DNA of 64,000 nt from Ficedula albicollis (GCF_000247815.1 NC_021671.1:20946038-21010037), one strand, 5' to 3'. Counted from the first letter of the stretch, positions 38,901 to 60,241 are shown. Made by a program: numbers and translations. Notes: generated by a model not told the origin, from the sequence alone.

Positions 38901-41496
38901 ATGTGACAAAAAAGATGCTGGACTTCATTGAGCCCCTGGAGGAATGCTGACCTTCCACACCCTGGGGAGGCAGAGGGTGAACTTAAAATCTTAAAACTGG
39001 GTCAACTATTTAGTACTAAATGAACTATTGATATCTCCCTGTGCTCATACACACACAGAGACAGAGGACATTATGCAGGAGAAGAATTCTTACAGTTCCA
39101 GTGCCTGTAGGGAAAGTCACAAGTGCCATGACTCTCAGCAGAGTAGCAGATCTTCTTAGGACTGCAGGATGCCTTGGAATGCAAGATGCCAGTCTCTACT
39201 CCAGGAGCAAAGCAGCCAAATTCACTACTGAGTGTATTGTTTCCAGTTTGGAAGAAGCTGGGTCAATGCTGGACCAGGGGATCATGCACCATCACCCACT
39301 GCACATCCTTTAGGTACTGATCCTTTCAGGATAACCACCATGCTTAGTCACTGCTGAACCTGCACTTGGACTGAAATAGCAGAGATCTTGGGCTCCACAC
39401 CAAAATTCACTGAAAGCCCCAGGTCAGAAATGAAGCAAAGCCTCAGGATTGAGCTGATTTAGCTGATGGTGTGGTGGTGAGCTCCTTAATGGAGAAAAGA
39501 GCACAGGGCCAGGTATGCAAGTTACAACGGGTCACTGAGTTATGAGAAATATTGACAATCTGTCTCATCACATCTCGAGCACTTTCTTGAAATCATCAAA
39601 GACCTTTATAGCGGGGTGGAGATGTTTGTAGACATAAAGTATATTGCTGCATTGGTGAAGAGAGGCAGCCTGGCACGGCACAAGACAAATGCTGACTGTG
39701 TACTGCTGTGTGTGCTCAGCAAATAGCTAGGATTCCTTCAGGGTTTTAGGGGATGGATCCATTCCCCAGTGCTTTTGACAATAGTATGGTAACAAAGGGA
39801 ATAAAAAAGAAAAATAAGAGGCTTAAATCTGTCATTTACAGACTAGAAGCGCCAGAGATTATCCCATAAGGCTTTCACGTTTTTATTCAAATTTCATATC
39901 AGCCAAACCAAATTAAACAAAAAGGAAATAAAGTTTCAAAGGAAGCTTTCTTGCAGTAGTTTATGCTGAATATTCTTCTGAATGGAAAGACCTTTCCTCT
40001 CTGCTGTTGCAATTTAGCATGGGAAAAACTGATTTTCCTGCGTATAGTCCTGCAAACAAATGGGGTAGTCTGTAGCTAGGAATCTTCCAATGGAACTTTG
40101 CAGCTAAACAAATCACTAAACCAGTGTATCCAGAATACTTGTTTTGGCAACAATATTGATTTGACTAAAGCTCACTAAATTTCCTTATATTTCTAAGGAA
40201 ACCATTTCTACATTTCTGTTAGTTTTATTCTAATAGACACATAGGTATTTTGAGCAGATGTCTGAGGGTTTTTACCCATTGCTCAGCAAAAATAGCTTCT
40301 TCAGTGATAATGTTAGTTGTGTCTCTGACAAAGTAATTTTCTCTGAGCTGCTCTAAATGTGATCCATGAAAATTCTTTTGTTCCATCACTATCCAAATTA
40401 GGCACTGAATAATGCATATTTATAAACAATGTGTATAGATAAGGGAGGCATTAAAAACTCTTTCAGAGGCCAGACAAAAAGAAAAGTATTTTTCTCCTTA
40501 ATATGTGGAAATGAAGTTAGTAACTTCAGATGTAATAGGGTTACAATGACACAGGACACAGAAACAAAGAATAAAAATGAAATGAAACTGCCAATAGAAG
40601 CTCTAATTTTGAATTTTGCAAGTATCCTCTGCTTTGTCATGCACAGAAATGAGCCCGTTTTAAATGATGATGGTAGTATTCTTTGTGCAGTGCTATAATA
40701 CTTTCCACTCATCTCTTTGGTAGTTTCTCCTCTTTTTCTTCCATCTGTCTCCTGACAGAGTGAAGAGGAAATGTAGCAACATCTTAAATATTTCATCATA
40801 ATGAAATAATATTATTATTTGAAAGTTGAAACTCGTGTGGTTTTGAATTTGGAAAACCTGGGGACCCAGAATTGGGATTTGTGAAGTTTTTTTATATGCA
40901 ACACTGGGTTAATATCAAAGCTTCTATTTTGTTTTAATATTATATTTCACTGATTAAGGGATTCCTTCACTTGATATGTTAAAGAAGGGATAAATTAAAT
41001 TAGCTTAGCTCATTGAATTGATGAGTACCCATCATGATGCCAGTGCTTCAGGTTTTTCTAGCTTACATTTTCATTGACTGTGAAGTGGATATTGAAGAAT
41101 TTTTCAAGTGTTGATAGCTGAATCTTTGCTTGGGTGAGGTTTCTTCCTGCAGAGCCCATTCTGAGAGGCTGGGTTTTGTGCCAAGCTGATTTCGGGGAAA
41201 CTCACTTTCGATGGGCACTTCAGATATTATGAGCCAAATGAGTTTTCTTCAATTCGTTTCCTACTAATATTTCAAAGCTTTGTCTAACTTTTCTTCTGGG
41301 GAATACCATGCATGCCCTGTGGTTCTGGTCCATGCATCCCTTGCATCTTGCCTGACCTCTGTATTTGGGTTTCCTTTCTGTGGAAAGTGGGGAATGATGT
41401 GGTGTATTCGGGTTCTGTTCTTATAAGAAATAGTCTGGGCCAGGGAGACAAATGTAAAGCAGGGAGACATCCTCAAGTTTCCTGATCAGATATAAT
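35998..41496. other. Non-coding stretch with one TA microsatellite
   Basis: No gene recognised. A TA-rich microsatellite lies at 36701-36740. GC-richer parts at 37440-37650 and 38430-38660 hold open frames up to 136 codons (38329-38739) with no recognisable domain and with frames open on the opposite strand as well. The part near 37640 has an AATAAA word, but no TATA box in LTR-like spacing was found. The remainder is AT-rich. Confidence 0.6.
36701..36740. repeat. TA microsatellite
   Basis: An interrupted TA run (TATATATATCC then a longer TATATA stretch) ends in TATGTATGTCTGTTTG. It is a simple repeat. Confidence 0.85.
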
Positions 41497-41772
41497 CTGA
41501 GACCTCATCTATGAGAGTATATTGTGTATATATGTGTAATGTTGAGTATATTGTGTAATATGTGTATTTCTCACATACAAATACAACTCTTTGACATGAC
41601 CTGAGACCTCATCTATGAGAGTATATTGTGTAATGTGTATTTCTCACATACAAATACAAGTCCTTGACATGAGACCTCATCTATGAGAGTATATTGTGTA
41701 TATATGTGTAATGTTGAGTATATTGTGTAATATGTGTATTTCTCACATACAAATACAACTCTTTGACATGAC
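41497..41772. repeat. Nested tandem triplication, 104/70/102-bp units
   Basis: Copies run 41497-41600, 41601-41670 and 41671-41772. Copies 1 and 3 are identical over about 100 bases. Copy 2 lacks about 30 internal bases. The missing piece corresponds to one of two internal direct repeats of GAGTATATTGTGTA within the unit, so the array is a repeat inside a repeat. Identity of the outer copies implies very recent duplication or conversion. Confidence 0.95.
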
Positions 41773-44700
41773 GTCATTTATGAGCAGCAGTGGATTGTAC
41801 TGTCTGACATTTCTATGTTTTTTGTGCAGTTAGAAATCTTAAGATAGTAGTTCATTTAAACTACCCCAAATTGACTACTGTTTTTCATGTTTAAGTGACT
41901 ACAGTGATCATAGCTTTTTACATGTCACGTTACTTGTCTGAAATGAAATAAAATTAAAGCTGCTTTTCTAGTTTCTAAATCATGTGGCATGTCTAACTCA
42001 TGTGTGCTTCCTGGTAAAACATTGGTCATTTTATTTAAAAAATTATGATGTAAATAGGCTGAATGGAAACAGTGGATTAAATGTGTTTGTAAAGTTTTCC
42101 AAGAGGCCAAAATCCCTGCCTGAGAAGAAGATAGCATCCTTAATGTTCCTGCAGGCATTACAAAACCAGCATAGTTATTCACTGTACTTGCAGCTCTACT
42201 GCCTGTCTTCTCTTGCTAGAAATCAAAAGGTCACCTGACCTCTTTGAGCCTCTTAGGCCAGGGTGGAAAAGTTATGGCAATTTTTGTAGTTCAGGATAGA
42301 TTATGGTTTTACTAGACAAGTACGGTTTACAGAGAAATGTCATGTCAAAGATCACATGTGGCCCTCGACCTCTTGACTTGAATCAGTAAATTCCCATTAA
42401 AGCTGAATTATTTGGAACTGGTTCTAGCACGAATCTAGAATGAGAATTTAATTGCCTTTCCTCTTCTGTGACATACATAAACTCTGACATGCTCCCAGTA
42501 AGAGTGTATATTAAAAAAAAACATTATTTTGGTACTGTAATGGAAAGGGTTTTTTCTATTTTTACTGGTGCACATAGCTTTTTACTGTTGGATTTTCAGT
42601 GAGCAAAATCCTGCATGATTCTGTGATTTAAACTAGTGGAAGTTCTCTGTGACATCCGTGAATTTATTCCTTGTGAAACAATTTTGCCAAATTTACTATT
42701 CGTTTGGAATAAAAAAGTGTAAGTTGTGTGTAGTGTTACTTTAATTTGTATGGTAGAGAACATGAGAACACCACTAGGGGAGAATAATTCTGCTCAGAAC
42801 CGAGTAGCTGAATAGGACAGCAGACTGATGCTGCACACCCAAAATGATAAGTCATCATCCCACCCTTTCAACCATACATCCTATTGACTAATTTAAGGTA
42901 TCAATTTGTACCTGAAGTCTTCATCTTGCAGTACCCCTATGACCTGTGAGACTCCTACAATCTATGAGACACTAGTTTTCTTACTCCTTGCTAGCTGTCT
43001 GTCAGCCAGCATGGAGAGCCCCAGTCCCTGTTGGATTGCTTTACATTTCAGGTGCTTCGATTAAACCAATAGTTCAGATGCCTCTTGCTCTCATTTGCCA
43101 AGCAGAGTTTGAGACTAATCTTGGTGGACAATTGAAGAATAATCTGTCAAAAATTCCCATCCAGAATCTGGCTAATCTATTTTAAGCCTAAATGTGATGC
43201 ATGTTTTCTCTTGCTGTCTTCCCCTGAGAAACTGAATTGAGTCTTTCATACATAATCCCACTTAAAATACAGAATCTTAAAATACTAGCTAGCTACATGG
43301 CACCTGATGGCTCCTGGGTGTTTTAAAAGAATTTCTTGCTGCTGCCACGAGGGTGGAGCACTGCACAAAAATTGAAGTTGAAGCCAACTTTTGAACATTG
43401 AGCTGACAGGGTGGGCAATGTCTCTTTTAGGCAGTGGTTGGACTCTACACCTGGAAAATGAGCAACCTGTGCTCTGGAGTCTTTCCTCTGCCAAGACAGT
43501 ATCCATAAATCATATCAAATATCCGTATCCAAATCAATCTATCCATAGATTTATAGACCCTCTCTTGAGGATAACCTGGGACTAAGTGGGAAGTCATGTG
43601 GGCAGGCAGAGAAAGCCAGCACTGCCTCTGCTGCTGAGGAGCCAAGGTGACTTTTGGGAGTAGAAGAGTCAGTCCTTGCTTAGAACTATTTTCTTGGAGG
43701 CAGAAGAGGGAAAAGAGGCTGTTATGACTGACTAACTGTGCAGCTCTCCTGCCTTTGATATCTTGCCTCCACCGTTCAGAAAGATCTTGGCCCCTGTGCC
43801 TGGCATTGCATAAACTATAAGGAAAAGTTTATGTCCTCAACAAGGCTGGTACAGAAACGTTTTGTGGCCGTCAATTTGCCTGAGTATATATGGGTGGCTT
43901 GCTACACAAAATGGTTCATTTTGGCCTCAGCCTCTGGTGTCCTTTTGTCCCAGGATCCTTTAAGGCCAGGGGCAGCCCATGTCCTCGCTTTGGACTTTCA
44001 GTGACTTACTGGAGATGAATTCCCTGGGAGGGCACGACTCCACAGCAATTAACTGGTAGGCACAAAAGCAGTTTACTGGGTTATGCTTTTTAGTGAAGCC
44101 ACTCTACAGTAGTCTGACAGATGCTGCTTATGACTGACCCAGCCTCTTAGGACTCACTTCCTTCAAAATTTTCTTTCCAGAAGCCCAGGGTATATGAGCA
44201 AACCCAAGTAAACTAATATTGTAGTTTTCAGTGGTGAAAATGTGCAACATGACTGTCTGGGCAAAACTGGGCAAATATGTCTCCAAACCAGTCTTAACAA
44301 ATTTTCAGCAGGAGTTCCATAAAAATAGTGTCAATCATATCTTAAATGTAAATATTTCATTTTTAAAATAAATGCATCTTGGTTTTTTTAATTCTGTTTT
44401 CAGTGATGGTTAGGTACACAGGATTAATTTGTTTGGCTAATTTTCCACTTACAATGGGATAATCTAATCCAGGTAAAGACACATAACTGTTCAAAGTTTT
44501 TAAAATTTGCTTTCAATGTTAAGTCTCCAGCCATGGTTAGAAATATAGTTCTTTCAGAAATATGATCTGCACTGCTTCCTTTTGTTTTTGGCTTCTTTCA
44601 GCTGTCTTCCAAACCTTCAGTAATAGCATTCCTCTATTATAGATATTTGGTTGCACAAATCCTAGCTAAAGAATGCAAGCAAGCCAACAAACTGTCTCCT

Positions 44701-45528
44701 AAATCAGCAGAGATTTGAATTGAATGGACCAAAAATACCATTAAATATTAATTTAATGTTAATTTTTTAAATTAAACCCATCAAAATTCTACAGTTCTCC
44801 TTGTGTCAAAAATATAGTTTTCTTTCATTAAATGTAGTTAGGAATAACCTTCAGGAATAAGGAAAAAAATAAATTATGTCTTCCTAGTGGTATGGTTTAC
44901 TTTGTTTAACAGAGGAAGGTTGTCCTAGTGTTTTGCCTCATCATTCTGTAAAGGAAATATTTTTCAGTCAAAACCCCCTTTATGCCAGTTACACTAACAA
45001 CCTCTCACACATTATTTCAAAATAAGTTTAAGCAGGACAGAACAGTGCCTTAAATACATCACAGCTGTTACATATACTCCTGAGTTTTGATTTACTTCTG
45101 TCACAGTAAAAATAGATTTTTATAAATGGATGTTTCACGCTTTTGACTCTAATGTATGACATACAGTGAGACTCACATTTCCCTTAAATAATGGTTTAGC
45201 CACTGTGAATCCCTATCACAGCTGTTGACTCCAGAGCAGATGATTTAACGACAACAAAAATTCTGTGAAAGCTTCATCTTCAAACGAATCCTTGTTCAGA
45301 GGCTAAAACAAACTTTCCAGTTTTTTATCAAAAAATACATCACTTTGGTGTTCTAAATTTTTTTTTTATATGCAAATGATAAATGTCAACCCAAACAGGC
45401 TTTGGGAAGAAGGCATTTTAAAATGATGTTATCATGTGTAGCTGCTCTTAGGAGAGAAAAATAAAGTACAAGCCACAAGCTTCAAGGTTTGCTAATTTAC
45501 TCTAAAATGAATTAATCCAAGGGACTTA
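41773..45528. other. Non-coding stretch, no gene recognised
   Basis: Open frames stay under 90 codons. The part at 43600-44150 is GC-richer and of unknown origin. About 44730-44780 is extremely AT-rich (TTAA-type words). No RNA gene or named repeat could be supported. Confidence 0.62.
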
Positions 45529-45600
45529 GGAAAATGTGACATAAATTTGTTTCAGGAAAACTTGACATAAATTTTTTTCAAGAAAACGTGAATGACAAAA
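45529..45600. repeat. Short tandem repeat, 26-bp unit, 2 copies plus a degraded third
   Basis: Copies are 45529-45554 and 45555-45580. A weaker third piece follows at 45581-45600. Identity between the first two is about 88%. The unit is A/T-rich with a GACATAAATTT core. Confidence 0.8.
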
Positions 45601-46225
45601 CACCTGAAGATAAATCTGTATTACATAGTTTCTTTCTGTTAGAGATTCTGGTTTGTTTTCCCCTTGAATTGTTGTGTTGCCACAGGGCAATAAATTAAAA
45701 AATACCTTTGGACATCTCCTTGGAAAACTCTTTATTTAAATTCTTTCTCCCCTTCTTTTAAATTTTAATTTTAAGAAGAAGAGCTATGAAGTCCTTTGGT
45801 AAAGCTCTGAGCTAGGTCCAAATCTAAAGATTTAGTGTAGCAGGTTATGACTCCTACAGCTTTCAGAAATTTTGATTAAGTAAGACAAAAAATACTTTAT
45901 AGTCAAGTATTAACTTGTTTTATGGTTATTGTTGGTTTTAATTTTTTTTCTTTCTTATTAAGATCTTGCAAAAATAGAAGAACCCAAATTGGATTAGTTT
46001 TTTTTTTTGAAAATGCCAACAAGTTGAAAGTCAGCAAAACATCTGGAAAACCTGTATTTCACTCAATGTCAGAAGGTATCTCTCCCCATCTTTGAAATTA
46101 TTTTTTCTTATAGATTATAAGGATGAAAATTTTCTGTCTGTATAGTAAGGTATTTGAAAACATTGATGTGAATAATAAAGGTCTGATTTTGTTATGTTTG
46201 CTTGCATATTAAGAATTCACTCTCT
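45601..46225. other. Non-coding AT-rich stretch
   Basis: This is AT-rich unique sequence with several T runs. No coding or RNA feature is seen. Confidence 0.62.
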
Positions 46226-46335
46226 CCTGTGTTTTGTTCTTCCAATACCTGAGGGAATTTATTGAAGGTTGGAATATTATCCTGTGTTTTGTTCTTCCAA
46301 TACCTGAGGAAATTTATTGAAGGTTGGAATATTAT
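46226..46335. repeat. Tandem duplication, 55-bp unit, 2 copies
   Basis: Copy 1 is 46226-46280 and copy 2 is 46281-46335. A single G-to-A difference separates them. Confidence 0.95.
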
Positions 46336-46540
46336 TCAACATAAACTGTCATTTGAGAGGAAAAAATAATTTAAAAACCTTAAACCAGAAGTAAACTCTC
46401 CGTTTTCTAGGAAAAAAAGGTTGCCACACATCTGTACTAACCAGGATTACAAGTTTGGAGATATATTTTGCTGTAGTTATCTTTTATAAGTACAATTACT
46501 TCATTTCTTTATTCTAAAGTACTGATGGTCCTGTCAATTC
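46336..46540. other. Unique spacer between tandem duplications
   Basis: This is about 200 bases of AT-rich single-copy sequence with nothing else visible. Confidence 0.6.
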
Positions 46541-46601
46541 AGGCAGTACATTTTAACACAACCACTTACGTTAGGCAGTACATTTTAACACAACCACTTA
46601 C
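46541..46601. repeat. Tandem duplication, 32-bp period, 2 copies
   Basis: A 29-base core (46541-46569) is repeated exactly at 46573-46601 after a three-base difference. Confidence 0.93.
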
Positions 46602-54065
<7,464 letters not shown>

Positions 54066-54172
54066 CCACTGAAAAATCATAAATGTCCTCATCCTATTTA
54101 AAATAGAAATGTAACTCTGCCACTGAAAAATCATAAATGTCCTCATCCTATATAAAATAGAAATGTAACTCC
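54066..54172. repeat. Tandem duplication, 54-bp unit, 2 copies
   Basis: Copy 1 is 54066-54119 and copy 2 is 54120 to about 54172, with about one substitution (TTTAAA against TATAAA). The period keeps frame, so the 113-codon minus frame at 53805-54146 contains a repeated segment. It is not called as a gene. Confidence 0.95.
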
Positions 54173-57100
54173 ACTTTGTACTGACGAAGGCAAGAAAATC
54201 TGAAGTAAGGGCTGCTTTGTTTCATGCCAGTGTACAAGTGCTGGTGTGGCATGCCAGAATCAGTGAGCTGCTGTGTGTGCATGCCTTTAACCTCAGACAT
54301 TCACAGGATGGGACTTTCAGGTTGGAGGGGTGTCCTTTAGAGATGGCAATACAGCATCAATGTAGCATTGTAAGAAACAGTCAAAGAAAAATCAAATTCA
54401 TTGAAAACCAGCATTTTTAAAATCCAAACTACATATATAACCTAAGTGTTTTCAAATGAATGGCTGAGTTGGCACTCAGCTCCAATCACCCAGATCTTGT
54501 GCTTTTCTAGCAATAATCCTTATGTAATTACACATTTGACATGTGAGAACTGCCAATGTGGTTTGATACTGCTTAACAATATGTAATCTTTCATGCTACA
54601 ATCTGTAATTTTCATAGCAGTATGAGGGACTATGTGCTGTCAGCTCTCTGCAGTCTGGGTTCATTGGAACTGACAGGCTGCATATTTGTTAGCTTATTTT
54701 TGCTTACTCACCATGGAACTGTACATTGAATTCAGACTCTAATTAAGTGAATTCGAGAGGTAATTTCTAGAGTTAGAATACTGTTAATCCACTCTTGCTG
54801 TTGTAAATCTTCAGAATGGATGGACTGAGATTACTGTTGCCTATGGAAGCCAGCCTACTGCTCTCTGATTTTCCATCAAAAGCAGATTATGGCTTCCAAT
54901 TTTAGATAGCTGTTCTTCAGTTGATTTCCTTATAAGTAATGAAAAAATGTTACAAGCATTATAAAATAAAGGGTGCTTTGAACTGGAGATAATTTCTGGA
55001 TGTCTGACTTTCAGTTTTAATCATAAAATTATATAAGGGAGTTTGCAGACTCAAAATCCACTTTGCTTTGATTCATACATAATATTATGAATGACAGTGG
55101 GACAACAAGCATTTGAGATATGGCTTCATTTTTCCTTAATCTTTTCCTCACATATGGAAAGGTAAATATCTGATTGAAATAACACCACAGGCTCTAGAAT
55201 TGGAGAAGGGGAAAATATTTACATAAAACACAGTGTGATGGGACCATTATGAGAAGTATTTTCAGAAGTCTGCACACAGCTCTTGTGTTTAGAAGATAAA
55301 AAAAGTCATGCCTTAAAACCAAACAGATTCACTAAACACACAGGGAGAGATCTCAATTGATAGAAGATCAATTGCTTCTTCCCAAAATGAGCATTACAGC
55401 TCCCTTATTTCTGTCCAGTCTTGATTCTGCTGCTTTAACTTTTTTGGTGGGCAAGTTCTTCTATAAGCAGAAGAGACTAAGTGACACTTTTACATGTCAA
55501 CCATCATAATAATTCAATGAATACCCTTTTAGGCTGTACACTCTAACGGCAGGACAGTTTGTCTCACTACTAGTGGCTTCTAAAAACTTCTGCAAAATGT
55601 CCTATTCTGCCAGCTTTGAGTTTCTACTCCCATGAGTATCCGTGAAAAACTCTTTATGTATTCATTTTATATAATTTTATTTTTCTGTATCTCGAGTACT
55701 GCATAGGCAATTTGGCTGCTTCTTTCATGAGGCTGACAAGTTATAGTGGCTAATCTGTGTCTAGGTAGGAAGAAGGTAGAAGACCTTGTTTGATATGTCC
55801 ATGTAGTTTTCATATGAATTGAGACCTTCTCTATTAATCCACCAGGCCAAAAACTCATTTGCACATAAAAACTAAGCCTCCTTAGAGACAATAATATATT
55901 GCTGTGAATAAAAGATTGATTGGTAAAATGTCTAATCAAATAATTTTCAATGATTTCCTGGAAATAAGAGGATTTAAATTAATAAGAAAATTAAATTAAG
56001 AAAATTACATTGGAGCTCCAAGTTCCACAGTTCAACTGTTGTCTATTTTCTTTACTTTGTTTCTTCTATTTAACTTTGTACTACACACTTTGCCACTAAT
56101 TCTTTCTCCTCTCATATTCCATTGTTTTCAGAGGGTTAAAATAAAAGCAAAATAAGTTGTTCAGTTTCATATAGCACTTAAGCTATTCCTTTAGGAATAC
56201 ATTTCAGGATGGGATATGAATTCTTGACCTTTTTTTTCCTATGCATTGTTTCTGCTTTACTATTTTATGTTCTTTGAATGCTTTACAATATATGTGAACA
56301 CTGAAAATCTTCCTCTAATAGTATATTGCAAATTTTTCCACCAATTAGTTGTATGAATGAACTATTGCACTTTCATTTCAAGTTTATTGAAATTAAGGCA
56401 ATTTTTTGGATCAGTCGTGGATGCAGTCACTATGGTATAAAATCCCTCAGGAACAAATACTCACAGGCAAAATTTTAAACATTTCCTTATATTGAAGCAA
56501 GATGAATGTAGAAATTAATACTGTAGCAGAGACAAGACCAGTTTGGTTGTGGTTTTTTGGTTTTTTTTAACCAGATAGTTGTTTCCTGTCAAGCCCCTCA
56601 ACCTGAATAAATGACACTCTGGGACTGACATCAAATTAGAGTACTAAATTACATTTTTGTCATGTCCCCACTGAGGCGCCATCATTCTTCTAACTGTCCT
56701 GGCATCTCAATGCTTAAAAAAACCCCAATTCAATGAAAATAATTGGAGAGGGGGAGTATGATTGAGTGGCATCTATACTATATGTACCCACAGGCACACA
56801 TCATTTCCTGGCTCTTGGAGCAGTGGTGAAAGTGTAATGCTTGAACAGTGTGTCACTACGGCTGGCTGGTTCTCTGCCAGACACGTATAGTCACATGGAC
56901 TTCCAGCATGCTGCCACTTTAGGGTTGAAAATGAAGCCCTAAAAATCAATAATTTGGCTTCAGTATTAGGCTGTGTACAGTAATTTCATTGTGGTTTTAT
57001 TAGATCAGTAAAATACCCTCTGTGGGACAGTATCACAAGGAGCTAATTCATGTACCAAGCCTGAAGCCTACTACATGCCTTAGAGTTTAGAGAAAGGGAT

Positions 57101-59063
57101 TTGAAAGAGGTGAAGGAGTTCTATAGAGGCTTTAGTGTTTAAAGGAGTTTTCTAATGAGAAAAGAGTAACAAGAAACTAAAGTCTAATAAAGCAGATATT
57201 GTAAGTTTGAAGTCTCACGTTACCTTCATTTGCTTTGTAAATTGCTAAGGAAACAAGCTCCTGGGATGCCGTTCCTAATATACCCTCATCAGCATGTGTC
57301 TCTTTCCTCCCATCCATGCTGTACACACAGAACTGAACAATTAAGGATGTTGAGAATTCCTAAGCTTATTTCAATTAAATTTGAACCAAGATTTGATTAA
57401 AACATCAGTGAGTGTGTTTGTTCTAAATGATGGCATATGTCTGCCACCTTTACACATGCTGAGTAAAGTCTGCCTGCAATTTGTGAGGTTTTGAACAAGT
57501 GAATCTTTGTGGTGCTCTCTCGTCAGCAGTTCAGTTCTCGTTTTCATTTGTGTACAATCTACTGAGCGACTTTCCACTCTAGACATGGGATTTGGAGTCA
57601 TCCTGATGTTTGATATTACACTGGATTTATGTCACTGTGCTTGGAAATTGGAATTTGAACCTCAATCAGGAAATTAAACTCTTGAGCAAAAGTTGTTCCC
57701 ATAGACCACATTTCTTTCAGAATAAGGATCATATTGGCCAAAGAGGTGCAGAAATAAGTTGTGCCACTGGCATAGATGAGTTGGCAGAAGTCCCTAAGGT
57801 ACTCACAGCTATGCCAGTAACACAGCAGGCTTTTATCGAGTGACAGAAAGGGAAGATTTTATTTAAACTGCTATAAATTGGAGCTTTGCCTTATAGAGCA
57901 TCAAAATTCATTTGTATACTGTGTCTGAAAGAGACATTCCTCTAGCAACAAGGCACCTTAAACCAAAAAGAAACCTTAAAGGGCAAATTACTAATTATCA
58001 TTGCTGGATGAAATATCAGTGCTTTTATAGTGCAGTAGCAATGGCAACGCCTGACATGGAACATGAGGAGCAAGTAGAAGGAAGCAGTGTGAATAATACT
58101 GTGTTGGGTTTATGTTCATCTATCAAATGATTTCGTCAAAACTGAAAGAAATTAACTCTAAATTCTGAGAAATATTTGAAATGGGTCAAAAGAGACTGTT
58201 AGGAATATTGATGAGCAGTTTCACTGTCCTTGTGTATTTCATCACAAACATATAACACTTCACAGAGCTGACTTGATTCCATAGCATTAATTACTAATTT
58301 TCTACAAGATTTACTTGTCTAGTGGTCATTATCAAAAGATAGAGAAGAGCTACAGCAAGACAAACACACTCTGGTGATAGTGAAAATTTGTGGCATGAAT
58401 TAAAATGTCACTGTATGGCAGGTGGGGGAAGGTCTTGAAACCCAGAACGACATAAGTACCAATGCCTTAATGAAAATCAGGATATGATGAAATAACTGTT
58501 CAGCTTCTGTGCAATCATCCGTGACAGTGTTTCTGTATATTATGAATTTTCTATAATAATGAATTTTATGCATACATAAAACTGAATAATTGAAGACAAA
58601 TATGGAAATAGCTGTGGAAGCACTATCTGCCCATTCCAGATACAGTCTTTGATATACATAATTTGTTTTCAATATCTTTCTGTTTGCTTGAGAAATCCAC
58701 AGGGCTTGCTTTTGTCCATGCCAGATGCCTCTTATATGAGAGAAAGTAGTTGCCAAATTGCTCACCATGCAGTAGAAATGGCAACTGAAGATGATTGCAC
58801 CCAACATATGGTCCAAAGACAGACATCTGCTAACAAAGATTAGGGATACTGTGGCAGATTCTCACTTGTTCTAATGAGCCAAATAATCTTGAACATAAGT
58901 CCATTACAACAAATGAGAGTAGCCATCAATGAATTTTGCATCAGACTTGTCTGTCCCCATTCCTGTCTATGCTTTGCAAGCCTGGGTGTGCAGTGGTATC
59001 ATGGGAGGTGTGGATGTATTTGCCAGAAATATTTCATAAAACCATTTTAATTAGTTACAAAGG
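54173..59063. other. Non-coding stretch, no gene recognised
   Basis: This is AT-rich with a small perfect hairpin at 55354-55374 (8-bp stem, 5-base loop). Open frames reach 138 codons (58400-58816, minus), unrecognised and overlapped by frames on the other strand. No RNA gene is seen. Confidence 0.62.
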
Positions 59064-59105
59064 AGTAAGAATAGCAAACCTAGCAGTAAGAAAAGTAAAC
59101 CTAAG
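59064..59105. repeat. Short tandem duplication, 21-bp unit
   Basis: Copies are 59064-59084 and 59085-59105, with about four differences. Both carry AGTAAGAA and AAACCTA cores. Confidence 0.75.
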
Positions 59106-60114
59106 AGTTTTAGCAAAATGCAGTAAAACCTTAAGGTGGGCACCTGGAGATGGTAAGTAGTACACAGGGGTACAACAGTAAGCCCATTGTTCCTCCTGTC
59201 TGCAGATGAAGTGTGGTCTTTGTTCCCTGTTGGTTTCACTGGAGAAGCAGCACTCTTCCATAAACATTAGCAATGCAGTCTCCTCATTGTTAAGGGGGGA
59301 GGGGAAATGATTTTCAATTACAGAGCTGAGGATTCAGGGCAGAGTTAAGTGCCTTCATGGCAGATGCCAGTCTCAAGGTGTCCTGTCTATCTCAAGGTGC
59401 CAAACTGAGCAATCTCTGGGGAGCCAGGCATGGAAGCTGCAGTCAGTGGCAATTCTGATGAGACAGGAGGGGCAGAACAGGAGTGCTGGTGGGAGAGAAT
59501 GGCTTGAAAGAAGGGTGAGACCAGTCCTCAGCTGGTCACTGAGGAACTCCCTGTGATAGGTAGACCTGAGACTGAATGCCAGGGCAAGGAAGTGACTTTG
59601 AGAGCTGCATGTGCACTATAGGGGCATAACTCAAAGCGAGGAACAAGAGTAGTACCAGCTGGAGATGGGGAAGTGAAGGGAGCTGGCAAAAAGGAGAAAA
59701 AAGGGAAACAACTTGTGAGAGCGACAGTAGTGCTGAAGCAAGGTAATACTGACTGCACTGATCACAGCAAATCAAGCCAGTCAATAGAGGAAAAGTTGGG
59801 ACAAGGAAGTTTGGTAAGAAGGCTGGTCACTAGTATTTGCTGAGCAGTGAAAATGCTGCTGTAGCATGACCTCACTTTGAAACAGAGACCTACTTTTGAG
59901 ACACCCTCAGCAAAATTAGGAAGAAACTTGGGGTAGAGAGAATGTGTGCAGCCTTGGAGAGCAAGAATATGGAAAAAATTATGATCTCCTGCACACTTTC
60001 TTTACAACTAAAAGATTATTTTTCCAGATCATTTTGATGCTAAGTTACTTCGTGCTTTTATTTGTGTATTTAGAAAGACAAAATCAAATGGTTAAGAAAG
60101 CTAAGCACCATGCT
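59106..60114. other. Non-coding stretch, purine-rich
   Basis: Plus-strand purine-rich, GC-richer sequence (59280-59960). Open frames are under 85 codons and unrecognised. No named repeat or RNA gene is supported. Confidence 0.6.
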
Positions 60115-60241
60115 GAGTTATGAGGGAAGGTATTAAAATGCCAAGTGTTTGTGAGAATGTGTGGAGTTATGAGGGAAGGTATTAAAATGCCAAGTATTTG
60201 TGAGAATGTATACATATACATATACAATGTATATGTATACA
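60115..60241. repeat. 49-bp tandem duplication joined to a perfect 15-bp-stem hairpin
   Basis: Copy 1 is 60115-60163 and copy 2 begins at 60164, with one difference over 45 bases. Copy 2 runs directly into an inverted repeat: 60207-60221 pairs perfectly with 60227-60241 around a 5-base loop. The hairpin arms are TATACATATACAT-type sequence. Confidence 0.93.

Noticed and set aside
42605..42635. ATGATTCTGTGATTT-like words resembling the CR1 LINE terminal repeat
   Set aside because: Only one imperfect word is present and the upstream sequence does not resemble a CR1 3' region.
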